From Nonomuraea sp. NEAU-A123 (lineage in GTDB: Bacteria > Actinomycetota > Actinomycetes > Streptosporangiales > Streptosporangiaceae), in contig NZ_JAHFZZ010000012.1 of the NCBI RefSeq assembly GCF_018603905.1, positions 124,001 through 188,000 on the forward strand: a stretch of 64,000 nt of DNA, given 5' to 3'. The translations under genes and the position numbers were made by a program. Of the stretch, positions 33,217-40,368 are shown one piece after another. The stretch's first letter is position 1. Every line of letters begins with the position of its first letter. The notes below the pieces were generated by a model, which saw only the letters and a list, made by a program, of their open reading frames with translations, ran no database searches and was not told the origin of the DNA.

Positions 33217-34182
33217 ATGGAGCCCCAGACCCCCACTTCCCGCCGAGTCCTCGTAGCCAGGCCACGCGGCTACTGTGCCGGAGTCGATCGAGCCGTGGTG
33301 GCGGTCGAGAAAGCCCTGGAGCAATACGGAGCGCCTGTCTACGTGCGTAAGCAGATCGTGCACAACACGCATGTGGTCAAGACTCTGGAGGCCAGAGGCG
33401 CGATCTTCGTCGAGGAGACCGACGAGGTGCCTGAGGGCGAGATCGTGGTGTTCTCGGCCCACGGCGTCTCGCCCGCCGTACACGACGAGGCCAAGCAGCG
33501 CGGGTTGCGCACGATCGACGCTACCTGCCCACTGGTTACCAAGGTGCATAACGAGGCAAAGAGGTTCGCCGGCCAGGAATACGACATCCTGCTGATCGGC
33601 CATGAGGGGCACGAGGAGGTCGAAGGCACCGCCGGCGAGGCGCCCGACCACATCCAGCTTGTCGACGGTCTCGACTCCGTCGACCGGATCCAGGTGAAGG
33701 ACCCGTCCAAGCTGGTCTGGCTGTCGCAGACCACGCTCTCGGTCGACGAGACCAACGAGACGGTGGCCAAGCTCAAGGAGCGCTTCCCCACGCTGATCGA
33801 CCCGCCCAGCGACGACATCTGCTACGCGACCCAGAACCGCCAGGTCGCGGTGAAGGAGATCGCCGCCGAGTCGCAGCTGGTCATCGTGGTCGGGTCGGAA
33901 AACTCCTCCAACTCCAAGCGCCTGGTCGAGGTGGCCAAGGACTACGGCGCCGACGCGTCCTACCTGGTCGACAACGCCACCTTCATCCGCGACGAGTGGC
34001 TCGACGGCGTGACCACGGTCGGCGTGACCAGCGGCGCCTCGGTGCCGGAAGAGCTGGTCGCCGAGGTGCTCGCCCGGCTGGCCGCGCACGGGTTCGACGA
34101 CGTCGCGGAGGTCGAGCCGGTCCACGAGAGCGTGCGCTTCGCGCTTCCCCACGAACTCCGCAAGGACCTACGAGTTTCCTGA
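33217..34182 (+). CDS. ispH: 4-hydroxy-3-methylbut-2-enyl diphosphate reductase
   Basis: Last enzyme of the MEP isoprenoid pathway, making IPP and DMAPP with a [4Fe-4S] cluster; 321 residues. The three cluster cysteines are seen in GYCAGVDRA (Cys near residue 21), DATCPLVTKVH and DDICYATQNRQ. HNTHVVKTL and FSAHGVSP carry the substrate-binding His residues, and SENSSNS and TSGASVPE contact the diphosphate. Start at 33217 fits the leaderless -10. Divergent from the lipid-droplet-type protein gene. Confidence 0.97.
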   Translation: MEPQTPTSRRVLVARPRGYCAGVDRAVVAVEKALEQYGAPVYVRKQIVHNTHVVKTLEARGAIFVEETDEVPEGEIVVFSAHGVSPAVHDEAKQRGLRTIDATCPLVTKVHNEAKRFAGQEYDILLIGHEGHEEVEGTAGEAPDHIQLVDGLDSVDRIQVKDPSKLVWLSQTTLSVDETNETVAKLKERFPTLIDPPSDDICYATQNRQVAVKEIAAESQLVIVVGSENSSNSKRLVEVAKDYGADASYLVDNATFIRDEWLDGVTTVGVTSGASVPEELVAEVLARLAAHGFDDVAEVEPVHESVRFALPHELRKDLRVS

Positions 34183-34224
34183 CCCCGACCGCGCGGCCGT
34201 GCCGGTCCCCGGGCGGTCGCGGTG

Positions 34225-34470
34225 CCTCGCGTGCCGTGCGGCCTGGCCAGCCTTCGACAGGCGGCCCGCCGTGCGGCCTGGCCGGTCCTCGGTAGGCGGC
34301 GCCGCACGGTGTGGCCGGTCCTCGGTAGGCAGCGCCGCACGGTGTGGCTGGTCCTCGGTAGGCAGTGCGCCGTGTGGCGTGGCCGGGCCTCGGTGGGCGG
34401 CCCGCCATGCGTTCTCGATGGTCAGCCCGCCGTGCGACGTGGCCGGTCCTGGGCAGTCAGCCCGCGGGTC
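34225..34470. repeat. Degenerate 30-38 bp minisatellite downstream of ispH
   Basis: About seven diverged copies of a unit of the form GGCCGGTCCTCGGTAGGC followed by GCGCCGCACGGTGT lie in the 286 bp between ispH and the convergent DUF6542 gene. Read on the minus strand the units encode PTEDRPHRAA, like the last codons PRTED of the DUF6542 gene, so the array probably grew from that gene's 3' end. Confidence 0.75.
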
Positions 34471-34978
34471 AGTCCTCGGTGCGTGGTGTGCCGTACACCT
34501 TGGGCTCGAAGTAGCCCTCGGGCTCCGGTACGAACGACTGGCGCGGGCGCGGCGCCTCGGCGCCCGCCCGTAGCTCCTCGCGCAGCTCGCGTACGTTGTC
34601 GCGCAGCCCGCGGCGCCAGGCGACGACGAGCACGATCGCCGAGCCCGCGAACAGCCAGGGCGCCCCCTGCGACAACGAGCTGAACAGGCCGAGCAAGAGC
34701 GACTGTGTGATCGACACCGAGCCGAGCGCCCGGCCCAGCTCGACGAAGAGCGTCGCCACGAAGAACACCAGCGGCGGCGTGACCACCAGCGACAGCAGCT
34801 CGCGCGGGTTGACCAGGAGCACACCGAGCAGGCTCGCCACCACGAACACCGGCCCGACCACGATCGGCAGGTTGATCAGGGCGGCCACGACATAGGCCGC
34901 CAGCGTGGCGATCAGGGCGAGCGCGATGGCACCGCGAGCGGTCAGCCTGACAGCCGATCGCTTGCCTTTCTCACTCAT
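34469..34978 (-). CDS. DUF6542 membrane protein
   Basis: A 169-residue membrane protein with about four hydrophobic segments (ARGAIALALIATLAAYVVAALI, IVVGPVFVVASLLGVLLV, LLSLVVTPPLVFFVATLFVE, WLFAGSAIVLVVAW). A charged C-terminal tail follows (FVPEPEGYFEPKVYGTPRTED). DUF6542 has no known function. It ends at a minisatellite that resembles its own 3' end, and it is 13 bp downstream of rmuC on the same strand. Confidence 0.8.
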   Translation of the reverse strand: MSEKGKRSAVRLTARGAIALALIATLAAYVVAALINLPIVVGPVFVVASLLGVLLVNPRELLSLVVTPPLVFFVATLFVELGRALGSVSITQSLLLGLFSSLSQGAPWLFAGSAIVLVVAWRRGLRDNVRELREELRAGAEAPRPRQSFVPEPEGYFEPKVYGTPRTED

Positions 34979-34991
34979 TGCCCCCGCCCCC

Positions 34992-36263
34992 TTACTGCGA
35001 CCCGTTGGCCAACTTACCGTTCGCGTGCGAGATCAGAGACGAGGTTTCCAGCAGTTCGGGCGAGGCCAGCGGCCTGGGCAGGCCCTCCAGCATCTCCGGA
35101 GAGTCGAGCTCGCGGTCGACGACGCCCAGATCGTGCAGCTTGCGCGCGCTGACGAGCACGCGGCTTTCGAGGGAACCCACAGTCTTGTTGTACGCCTCGA
35201 CGGCCCGGGACAGGGACTTGCCCAGGGACTCGACATTCCTTCCCAACGACGAGAGCCGCTCGTACAGCTCCTTGCCCAGTTCGAACACCGCGCGCGCGTT
35301 CTCGCTCAGCGCGGCCTGCTGCCAGGCGTACTGGGCGGTGCGCAGCATTGTGATCAGCGTGGTCGGGGTGGCGATGTGCACGCGGCGCGTCATCGCGTAC
35401 TCCAGCAGCGCCGGATCACGCTCCAGCGCGGGCGCCAGGAACGCCTCGCCGGGGATGAACAGCACCACGAACTCCGGCGACGGGTTGAACCCCTGCCAGT
35501 ACGCCTTGGCGGCCAGCCGGTCGACGTGCTCGCGTACGTGCCTGGCGTGCGCGTCGAGCCGTACGGAGGCCAGTGAGTCGTCGGACGCCTCCGCGGCCTC
35601 CAGGTAGGCGGCCAGCGACACCTTGGAGTCGATCACGATGTTCTTGCCGCCGGCCAGCCGCACGATCATGTCGGGCCGCATGGCACCCTCGGTGACCTGC
35701 TCGTCGAAGTCGCAGTAGCGCTGCATCCCGGCGATCTCGGCGACCCTGCGCAGCTGCAGCTCGCCCCACCGGCCGCGGGCCTCGGGCCGTTGCAGCGCCC
35801 GGACCAGCGCCGTGGTCTGCGAACGCAGCTCCAGGTTGCTCTGCCGGACGAACTCCATCTGCTTGGCCAGCTCGGCCCGCCCGGCCCGCTGCCCCGACTC
35901 GGTGTCGCGCAGCTGCGCCTCGACCCGCGTGAGCGCGTCCTTCAGCGGCTCGACCAGATGCTCGACCGCCTGCCTGCGCTGGTCGAGGTCACCGGTCGCC
36001 TCGGCGCGGCTGGCGGCCAGCCTGGTCTCGGCCAGCTCCAGGAAGCGGATGTTGTTGACGTCGAGTGCCCGGGTGGACAGGGCCTGGAAGCGCTCGGCGA
36101 GCTGCTCCTCGACGTAGACGAGCTTGTCGGCGGTCGATCTGGCCCTGGCTTCCGACTCCGCCACCCGCACCGCCGCCCGGGTGCGGGCGATCATGAACCC
36201 GATGGTCAACCCAACGGCCAGGCCGATGAGAAGCGAGACGACATCCACTCCATCGCTATCCAC
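34992..36263 (-). CDS. rmuC: DNA recombination protein RmuC
   Basis: A 423-residue protein limiting inversion at short inverted repeats in E. coli. An N-terminal membrane segment (VVSLLIGLAVGLTIGFMI, residues 8-25) leads to a long coiled coil (about residues 30-160) and the RmuC nuclease-like domain: LVRALQRPEARGRWGELQLRRVAEIAGM, VIDSKVSLAAYLEA, VVLFIPGEAFLAPAL, ATPTTLITMLRTAQYAWQQ. GTG start at 36263 from the family length. It lies between ychF and ispH. Confidence 0.93.
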   Translation of the reverse strand: MDSDGVDVVSLLIGLAVGLTIGFMIARTRAAVRVAESEARARSTADKLVYVEEQLAERFQALSTRALDVNNIRFLELAETRLAASRAEATGDLDQRRQAVEHLVEPLKDALTRVEAQLRDTESGQRAGRAELAKQMEFVRQSNLELRSQTTALVRALQRPEARGRWGELQLRRVAEIAGMQRYCDFDEQVTEGAMRPDMIVRLAGGKNIVIDSKVSLAAYLEAAEASDDSLASVRLDAHARHVREHVDRLAAKAYWQGFNPSPEFVVLFIPGEAFLAPALERDPALLEYAMTRRVHIATPTTLITMLRTAQYAWQQAALSENARAVFELGKELYERLSSLGRNVESLGKSLSRAVEAYNKTVGSLESRVLVSARKLHDLGVVDRELDSPEMLEGLPRPLASPELLETSSLISHANGKLANGSQ

Positions 36264-36358
36264 TCCATTGATGATTGCAGGACATCGGTCGTGGATCTCT
36301 CCGACACGCTTGGGCGTTCCGCTTGTGCGGCTCCTCGATCGTCACTCACAGTACTTGT

Positions 36359-37132
36359 ATGATTACCGGATCGCGGCGCGCGCTGCCGCTCGTGGCGGCG
36401 ATCGCCGTGACGGCCGGCGTGCTCGTGCTGGCGGCGGTCGTCGTCCGCGCCGGCTCCGCGAGCCCCGTCGCCGCCCCGGCCGCCGGGCCGGGGTTGCGGT
36501 GGGAGCCCGGCGCGTGTGTGCGCGGTTCCGGGGAGCGCTACGACCTGACGCCGTGCAACGGCGGCGACTCCGAGGTGGTCGCCGTGACCGCCGATCCGCC
36601 GGGTCCCGGCGCCTGCCCCGACGACGTCGATGACGTCCTGCGCATCGACGGAGGGCGCGCGGCCTGCGTACGCAACTTCCTCGATCCGCACCCCGGCGCG
36701 CCCGGTGGTGGCGGGGGAGTGCTCAGGCCGGGCGACTGCGTCGCGCTCGACGGCCGCGAGCGGCCGTGTTCTGAGCCCGGCTGGTACGGCAGAGCCGTCG
36801 CGCTCGTCCGTACACCCTCGAACTGCCCCGCGACCACCCTCGACACGCTCACCTTCGACCACGCGGCACCCGGCACGCTGACCGGAGACGCCGTGATCTG
36901 CCTCGGCGCCGGCGGCAAGGTGCTCGACAAGGGAATGTGCGTGACCGAGCCGGGGCCCGGCGTGGTGACCAGGTCGGCGATCAACCGGGTCTCCTGCGCC
37001 TCACAGAGGGCCTGGGCCCGGGTGACCGGCTTCGCCGAGTCCGCCAAAAGCTGCCCGGACAGCTCCGAGCGCTACCTGGAGGCTCGGGGTGCCTACCGTC
37101 CCGTGACCTGTCTGCGTCTTGTGAGCAAGTAA
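36359..37132 (+). CDS. Secreted 12-cysteine protein with three four-Cys modules (LppU-like)
   Basis: A 257-residue exported protein: signal/anchor SRRALPLVAAIAVTAGVLVLAAVVV, then a mature part with exactly 12 Cys. The Cys fall in three modules of about 60 residues, each with the pattern C-x(8-17)-C-x(17-22)-C-x(15-18)-C: ACVRG..PCNG..ACPD..ACVRN; DCVAL..PCSE..NCPA..ICLG; MCVTE..SCAS..SCPD..TCLR. I infer six disulfides and a triplicated fold resembling LppU/SCO3897-type proteins. It is 11 bp upstream of ychF, so it may drive it. Function unknown. Confidence 0.7.
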   Translation: MITGSRRALPLVAAIAVTAGVLVLAAVVVRAGSASPVAAPAAGPGLRWEPGACVRGSGERYDLTPCNGGDSEVVAVTADPPGPGACPDDVDDVLRIDGGRAACVRNFLDPHPGAPGGGGGVLRPGDCVALDGRERPCSEPGWYGRAVALVRTPSNCPATTLDTLTFDHAAPGTLTGDAVICLGAGGKVLDKGMCVTEPGPGVVTRSAINRVSCASQRAWARVTGFAESAKSCPDSSERYLEARGAYRPVTCLRLVSK

Positions 37133-37143
37133 ACTCGGCGAAC

Positions 37144-38220
37144 GTGAGTCTCTCCATTGGCATCGTCGGTCTGCCCAACGTCGGCAAGTCCACGCTCTTC
37201 AACGCGTTGACCAAGACCGGCAACGCCCTAGCCGCGAACTACCCGTTCGCCACCATCGAGCCCAACGTGGGCATCGTGGGCGTGCCAGACGACCGCCTGC
37301 CCAAGCTGGCCGAGATCTTCTCCTCGGCCAAGGTGCTGCCCGCCAAGGTGGAGTTCGTCGACATCGCGGGCCTGGTCAAGGGCGCCTCGGAGGGGCAGGG
37401 GCGGGGCAACCAGTTCCTCGCCAACATCCGCGACACCGACGCGATCTGCCAGGTGATCCGGGTCTTCACCGACCCCGACGTCACGCACGTCGACGGCGAG
37501 ATCTCCCCCAAGCGCGACATCGAGACCATCAACACCGAGTTGATCATGGCCGACCTGCAGACGGTCGAGAAGGCCATCCCGCGCCTGCAGAAGGAGGCGC
37601 GCCACAACAAGGACAAGAAGGTCGCGCTGGAGGCCACCGAGGCCGCCCTGGCCGTGCTCGAGACCGGCAAGACCATCTTCGAGAGCGGACTCGACCGCGA
37701 CGAGCTGCGCGAGCTCCACCTGCTGACGGCCAAGCCGTTCCTCTACGTGTTCAACCTCGACGCCGACGAGCTGATCGACTCCGCGCTCCGCGAGCAGCTC
37801 TCCACCCTCGTCGCCCCGGCCGAGGCGGTCTTCCTCGACGCCAAGATCGAGTCGGAGCTGGTGGAGCTCGACGACGAAGAGGCGCTGGAGCTGCTGCAGT
37901 CGGTGGGCCAGGAGGAGTCCGGCCTGTCGCAGCTGGCCAGGGTGGGCTTCGAGACGCTCGGTCTGCAGACCTACCTGACGGCCGGGCCCAAGGAGACCAG
38001 GGCCTGGACGATCCGCAAGGGCGCCACCGCTCCCGAGGCCGCCGGCGTGATCCACACCGACTTCCAGCGCGGCTTCATCAAGGCCGAGGTCGTGTCGTTC
38101 GACGACCTGGTCGAGGCGGGCTCCATCGCCAGCGCCCGCTCGGTGGGCAAGGCCCGCATCGAGGGCAAGGACTACGTCATGCGCGACGGCGACGTGGTGG
38201 AGTTCCGCTTTAACGTCTGA
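37144..38220 (+). CDS. ychF: Redox-regulated ATPase YchF (Obg-family GTPase fold)
   Basis: A 358-residue P-loop protein binding ribosomes and preferring ATP. Seen: G1 GLPNVGKS (residues 8-15), FATIEPNVG as switch I, VDIAGLVKGASEGQG as G3/switch II, NLDADE in place of the G4 NKxD, a coiled-coil insertion in the middle, and the C-terminal TGS-like domain (TAGPKETRAWTIRKGATAPEAAGVIHTDFQRGFIKAEVVSFDDL). GTG start at 37144 with TAAACT ending 9 nt upstream. Ends the conserved housekeeping block. Confidence 0.96.
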   Translation: MSLSIGIVGLPNVGKSTLFNALTKTGNALAANYPFATIEPNVGIVGVPDDRLPKLAEIFSSAKVLPAKVEFVDIAGLVKGASEGQGRGNQFLANIRDTDAICQVIRVFTDPDVTHVDGEISPKRDIETINTELIMADLQTVEKAIPRLQKEARHNKDKKVALEATEAALAVLETGKTIFESGLDRDELRELHLLTAKPFLYVFNLDADELIDSALREQLSTLVAPAEAVFLDAKIESELVELDDEEALELLQSVGQEESGLSQLARVGFETLGLQTYLTAGPKETRAWTIRKGATAPEAAGVIHTDFQRGFIKAEVVSFDDLVEAGSIASARSVGKARIEGKDYVMRDGDVVEFRFNV

Positions 38221-38304
38221 TTCCCGGATAGGTGAGACGTCAACCACTTTGGGCCCCTACGCGTCGAATCGTCACAGCGTTTACGCTGACTCGGGAGGGC
38301 CCTC

Positions 38305-38604
38305 ATGATCCGTCGCATCATCCGGAAACGACGTCCAGCACCTTCACTCGCGGGTATCAGCCTCGAAGAGGAGCTCGCCCTGTTGCGGGTCGAGCTCATG
38401 TACGGCCTGCGCGTCAATCGCGAGGCGTACTTGCGCAGAAAAGTGGACGAGCGCGAAGAGCTCGCCACCCGGATGCGTGACCAGGACGCCGCCACCATGC
38501 TCGAAGACCTCCGCGGCTCGCTGGAGCGGTCGGTACGGCCCACGGTGGTCGATCTGCGGAGCAGGAGACGGCACGACCCGGGACAGGACCCAGAGCCTGC
38601 CTGA
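38305..38604 (+). CDS. Hypothetical small helical protein
   Basis: A 99-residue protein. Basic N-terminus (MIRRIIRKRRPAPS) then a predicted coiled coil (LEEELALLRVELMYGLRVNREAYLRRKVDEREELATRM) and a polar tail. No signal peptide or membrane segment. I do not recognise a family. Ribosome site GGGAGGG 7 nt before the ATG and a hairpin terminator just after the stop support a real gene. Confidence 0.6.
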   Translation: MIRRIIRKRRPAPSLAGISLEEELALLRVELMYGLRVNREAYLRRKVDEREELATRMRDQDAATMLEDLRGSLERSVRPTVVDLRSRRRHDPGQDPEPA

Positions 38605-38621
38605 GGGCGCGCCACGCACCA

Positions 38622-38651
38622 GGCCGCAGGCCCCTGAGGGGGTGTGCGGCC
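38622..38651 (+). terminator. Terminator-like hairpin after the small helical gene
   Basis: GGCCGCA (38622-38628) pairs with TGCGGCC (38645-38651), with CCCCTGAGGGG inside. It is 18 nt after the stop codon at 38604. Confidence 0.6.
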
Positions 38652-38965
38652 GTTCGCGTGTTATACCAATTCCGCAGGTCAAAGAGAGTCCATGGCTGCT
38701 TTGGACAGGAATCCATGGCCGCCGGGCTATGCCAATACCGGCCTCTGGCCTGGTCAAATGCCCATTTGGCAGGGCAAATTGCAAGGGTTGGCGCTCCAGC
38801 GTGTCATGTGCACCTGGTTTGCCCATGGACGGCGATGCCTGCAGCATGGGCGTGGCTTTCCTGGAACAATGGCGGAGGCAGGTAGTGTGACTGCTTTACC
38901 GCAGATGATGGGGATCGGCAACGGACGACACCGCGCCAGCCCGGGGGATCGGCGCGAGCGGAGGC
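38652..38965. other. Spacer before the T4SS-like cluster, no supported gene
   Basis: Somewhat lower GC than the surroundings. An ATG frame from 38692 (MAALDRNPWPPGYANTGLWPG onward, 95 codons) is open to 38979 and would overlap the next gene start, but its codon use lacks the G/C third-position bias of real genes here and it matches no family known to me. TCCATGGC recurs at 38690 and 38713. Its role may be promoter and leader for the ten-gene cluster. Confidence 0.4.
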
Positions 38966-38968
38966 GTG

Positions 38969-39985
38969 ATGGCTCGTAGGTCAACCGTCCAGCAGGGTCC
39001 TCGGATCCCTGGCGACCCCGAGCTTTCGGCACGCCACGACATAGCCGATTTCGACGTGTCGCCTGCCCGCAGGCCGCGCCGTGGTGGCTGGTCGGGCGCC
39101 GGCGGGCGATGGTTGGTGTGGACCGGTCGCATCATTCTCTGGGCACTTATCGCGGTTATCGTGGTTAATGGGGTCCGTGCCCCATTTGAGAGGTTTACTC
39201 AGGGGAGCGCGGCGACGCCGAATGAGGCGCCCGTGGCCAATCACGGATTCCCGGTCGACCGTGGCATGGCGTTCGCCGCCCAGTTCGCCGGCGTCTATCT
39301 GAATTTCAGTCCGGCCGACGCGCAGAGCAGGGCGGGCAAGCTGGCCGCGTTCCTGGCCGACGGCATGGATCAGCAGATGGGCTGGGACGGCAACGGCAAG
39401 CTGGCCGCCGTCGCGATCCAGCCGTACGACATCGAGGCCAGCGACGCCAACGACGCGATCGTCACCGTGGCCTTCCAGACGGGCTCCCGCCGGATGATGC
39501 TGTCGGTCCCGATCTACTACTCGGCTGACGGCGCCGGCAAGTTCGTCGTCTCCGGCCGGCCCGCGATACTGCCCGCGCCAGGCCGGGCCGACCTGCCCCA
39601 GCTCGCCAAGCCCGAGAACGACGACGCCGTCGCCGCGGAGCTCAAACCGCAGATGGAAGACTTCTTCAAGAACTACGGCTCGGGCGACACGACGGGCTTG
39701 CAGCGCTATGTCGCCGCGGGCAAGAGCATCGCGAGTTTCGGCGGGGCCTTCACCTTCGCCGAGCTCAAGGAGATCGTGGTGCCTGTGGGGGGCGCCACTC
39801 GAGAGATCCAGGTGGTCGTGGTGTGGACCGTGCCCAGTGGCGCGGCCCCGTCAGCCGACCCGAGTAGCACCGACCCCAACGCGGCCGGTGCCCGCCTGGA
39901 GCAGGCATACCGCCTCACCGTCGAGAAGCAGGGCGACAAATGGTACGTCGATGACATCCGCGGCGCCGGTCGGGCCGTTGGGTAG
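38969..39985 (+). CDS. TcpC/VirB8-like conjugal-transfer-type membrane protein
   Basis: First gene of the T4SS-like cluster, 338 residues. A cytoplasmic basic N-terminus (SPARRPRRGG) precedes one membrane helix (LVWTGRIILWALIAVIVVNGV, about residues 48-68). The extracytoplasmic part has two NTF2/cystatin-like repeats (FAAQFAGVYLNFSPADAQSRAGKLAAFL and MEDFFKNYGSGDTTGLQRYVAAG). This is the TcpC (conjugative transposon) pattern. It would form the periplasmic/wall scaffold. Ribosome site GGAGG before ATG 38969; a GTG at 38966 is in frame. Confidence 0.85.
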   Translation: MARRSTVQQGPRIPGDPELSARHDIADFDVSPARRPRRGGWSGAGGRWLVWTGRIILWALIAVIVVNGVRAPFERFTQGSAATPNEAPVANHGFPVDRGMAFAAQFAGVYLNFSPADAQSRAGKLAAFLADGMDQQMGWDGNGKLAAVAIQPYDIEASDANDAIVTVAFQTGSRRMMLSVPIYYSADGAGKFVVSGRPAILPAPGRADLPQLAKPENDDAVAAELKPQMEDFFKNYGSGDTTGLQRYVAAGKSIASFGGAFTFAELKEIVVPVGGATREIQVVVVWTVPSGAAPSADPSSTDPNAAGARLEQAYRLTVEKQGDKWYVDDIRGAGRAVG

Positions 39986-40030
39986 ACGCACTCACGCACT
40001 GCTGATCGGTAACCCCGGGAGGACAAAGAA

Positions 40031-40312
40031 GTGATCTTGAAAACGATAGTGCTCAACATGATGGAAATGGCGCCAACGCCCACCCCCACCGGGATCGACT
40101 CCGCGGGGCTCGCCAACTTCCTGCGGGCCTTCTTCGCCCCACTCTTCCTCGTCGTCGTCTCTGTGGTCGCCCTCTTTTTCCTCTTCACGCGGGAGATCAC
40201 GAGGTTCGTCCAGTTCCTCATCCTGGCCATCGCCATCGGCGTGATCTTCTACGTTCCCAACATCATCGAGGTGACGGCGAAGGCGATCGCGGGAGCACTG
40301 GGCATCAAGTAA
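40031..40312 (+). CDS. Small two-helix membrane protein (TcpD/VirB2-like)
   Basis: A 93-residue protein: amphipathic N-terminus, then two membrane helices (FFAPLFLVVVSVVALFFLF and FVQFLILAIAIGVIFYVPNII) and a short Ala/Gly end. Its size, layout and position between TcpC-like and TcpE-like genes match TcpD of the pCW3 system or a VirB2/TrbC-like channel subunit; no family motif proves it. GTG start with GGGAGGA at 8 nt. Confidence 0.65.
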   Translation: MILKTIVLNMMEMAPTPTPTGIDSAGLANFLRAFFAPLFLVVVSVVALFFLFTREITRFVQFLILAIAIGVIFYVPNIIEVTAKAIAGALGIK

Positions 40313-40320
40313 AGGGTTGA

Positions 40321-40338
40321 GACCGCTCAAGGGCGGTC
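40321..40338 (+). other. Intergenic hairpin in the T4SS-like cluster
   Basis: GACCGC (40321-40326) pairs with GCGGTC (40333-40338), followed by ATTGT. It may lower expression of downstream genes relative to the small membrane protein, as is common for abundant channel subunits. Confidence 0.4.
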
Positions 40339-40368
40339 ATTGTACGAGCGGGTGGAGAGGAGGACCGC

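Noticed and set aside
34168..34824. Minus-strand frame continuing from the minisatellite
   Set aside because: It is produced by the repeat array and by the shadow of DUF6542, not a gene.
38692..38979. 95-codon frame before the T4SS-like cluster
   Set aside because: No G/C third-position bias, no family match, and it overlaps the TcpC-like start; kept only as part of the spacer.
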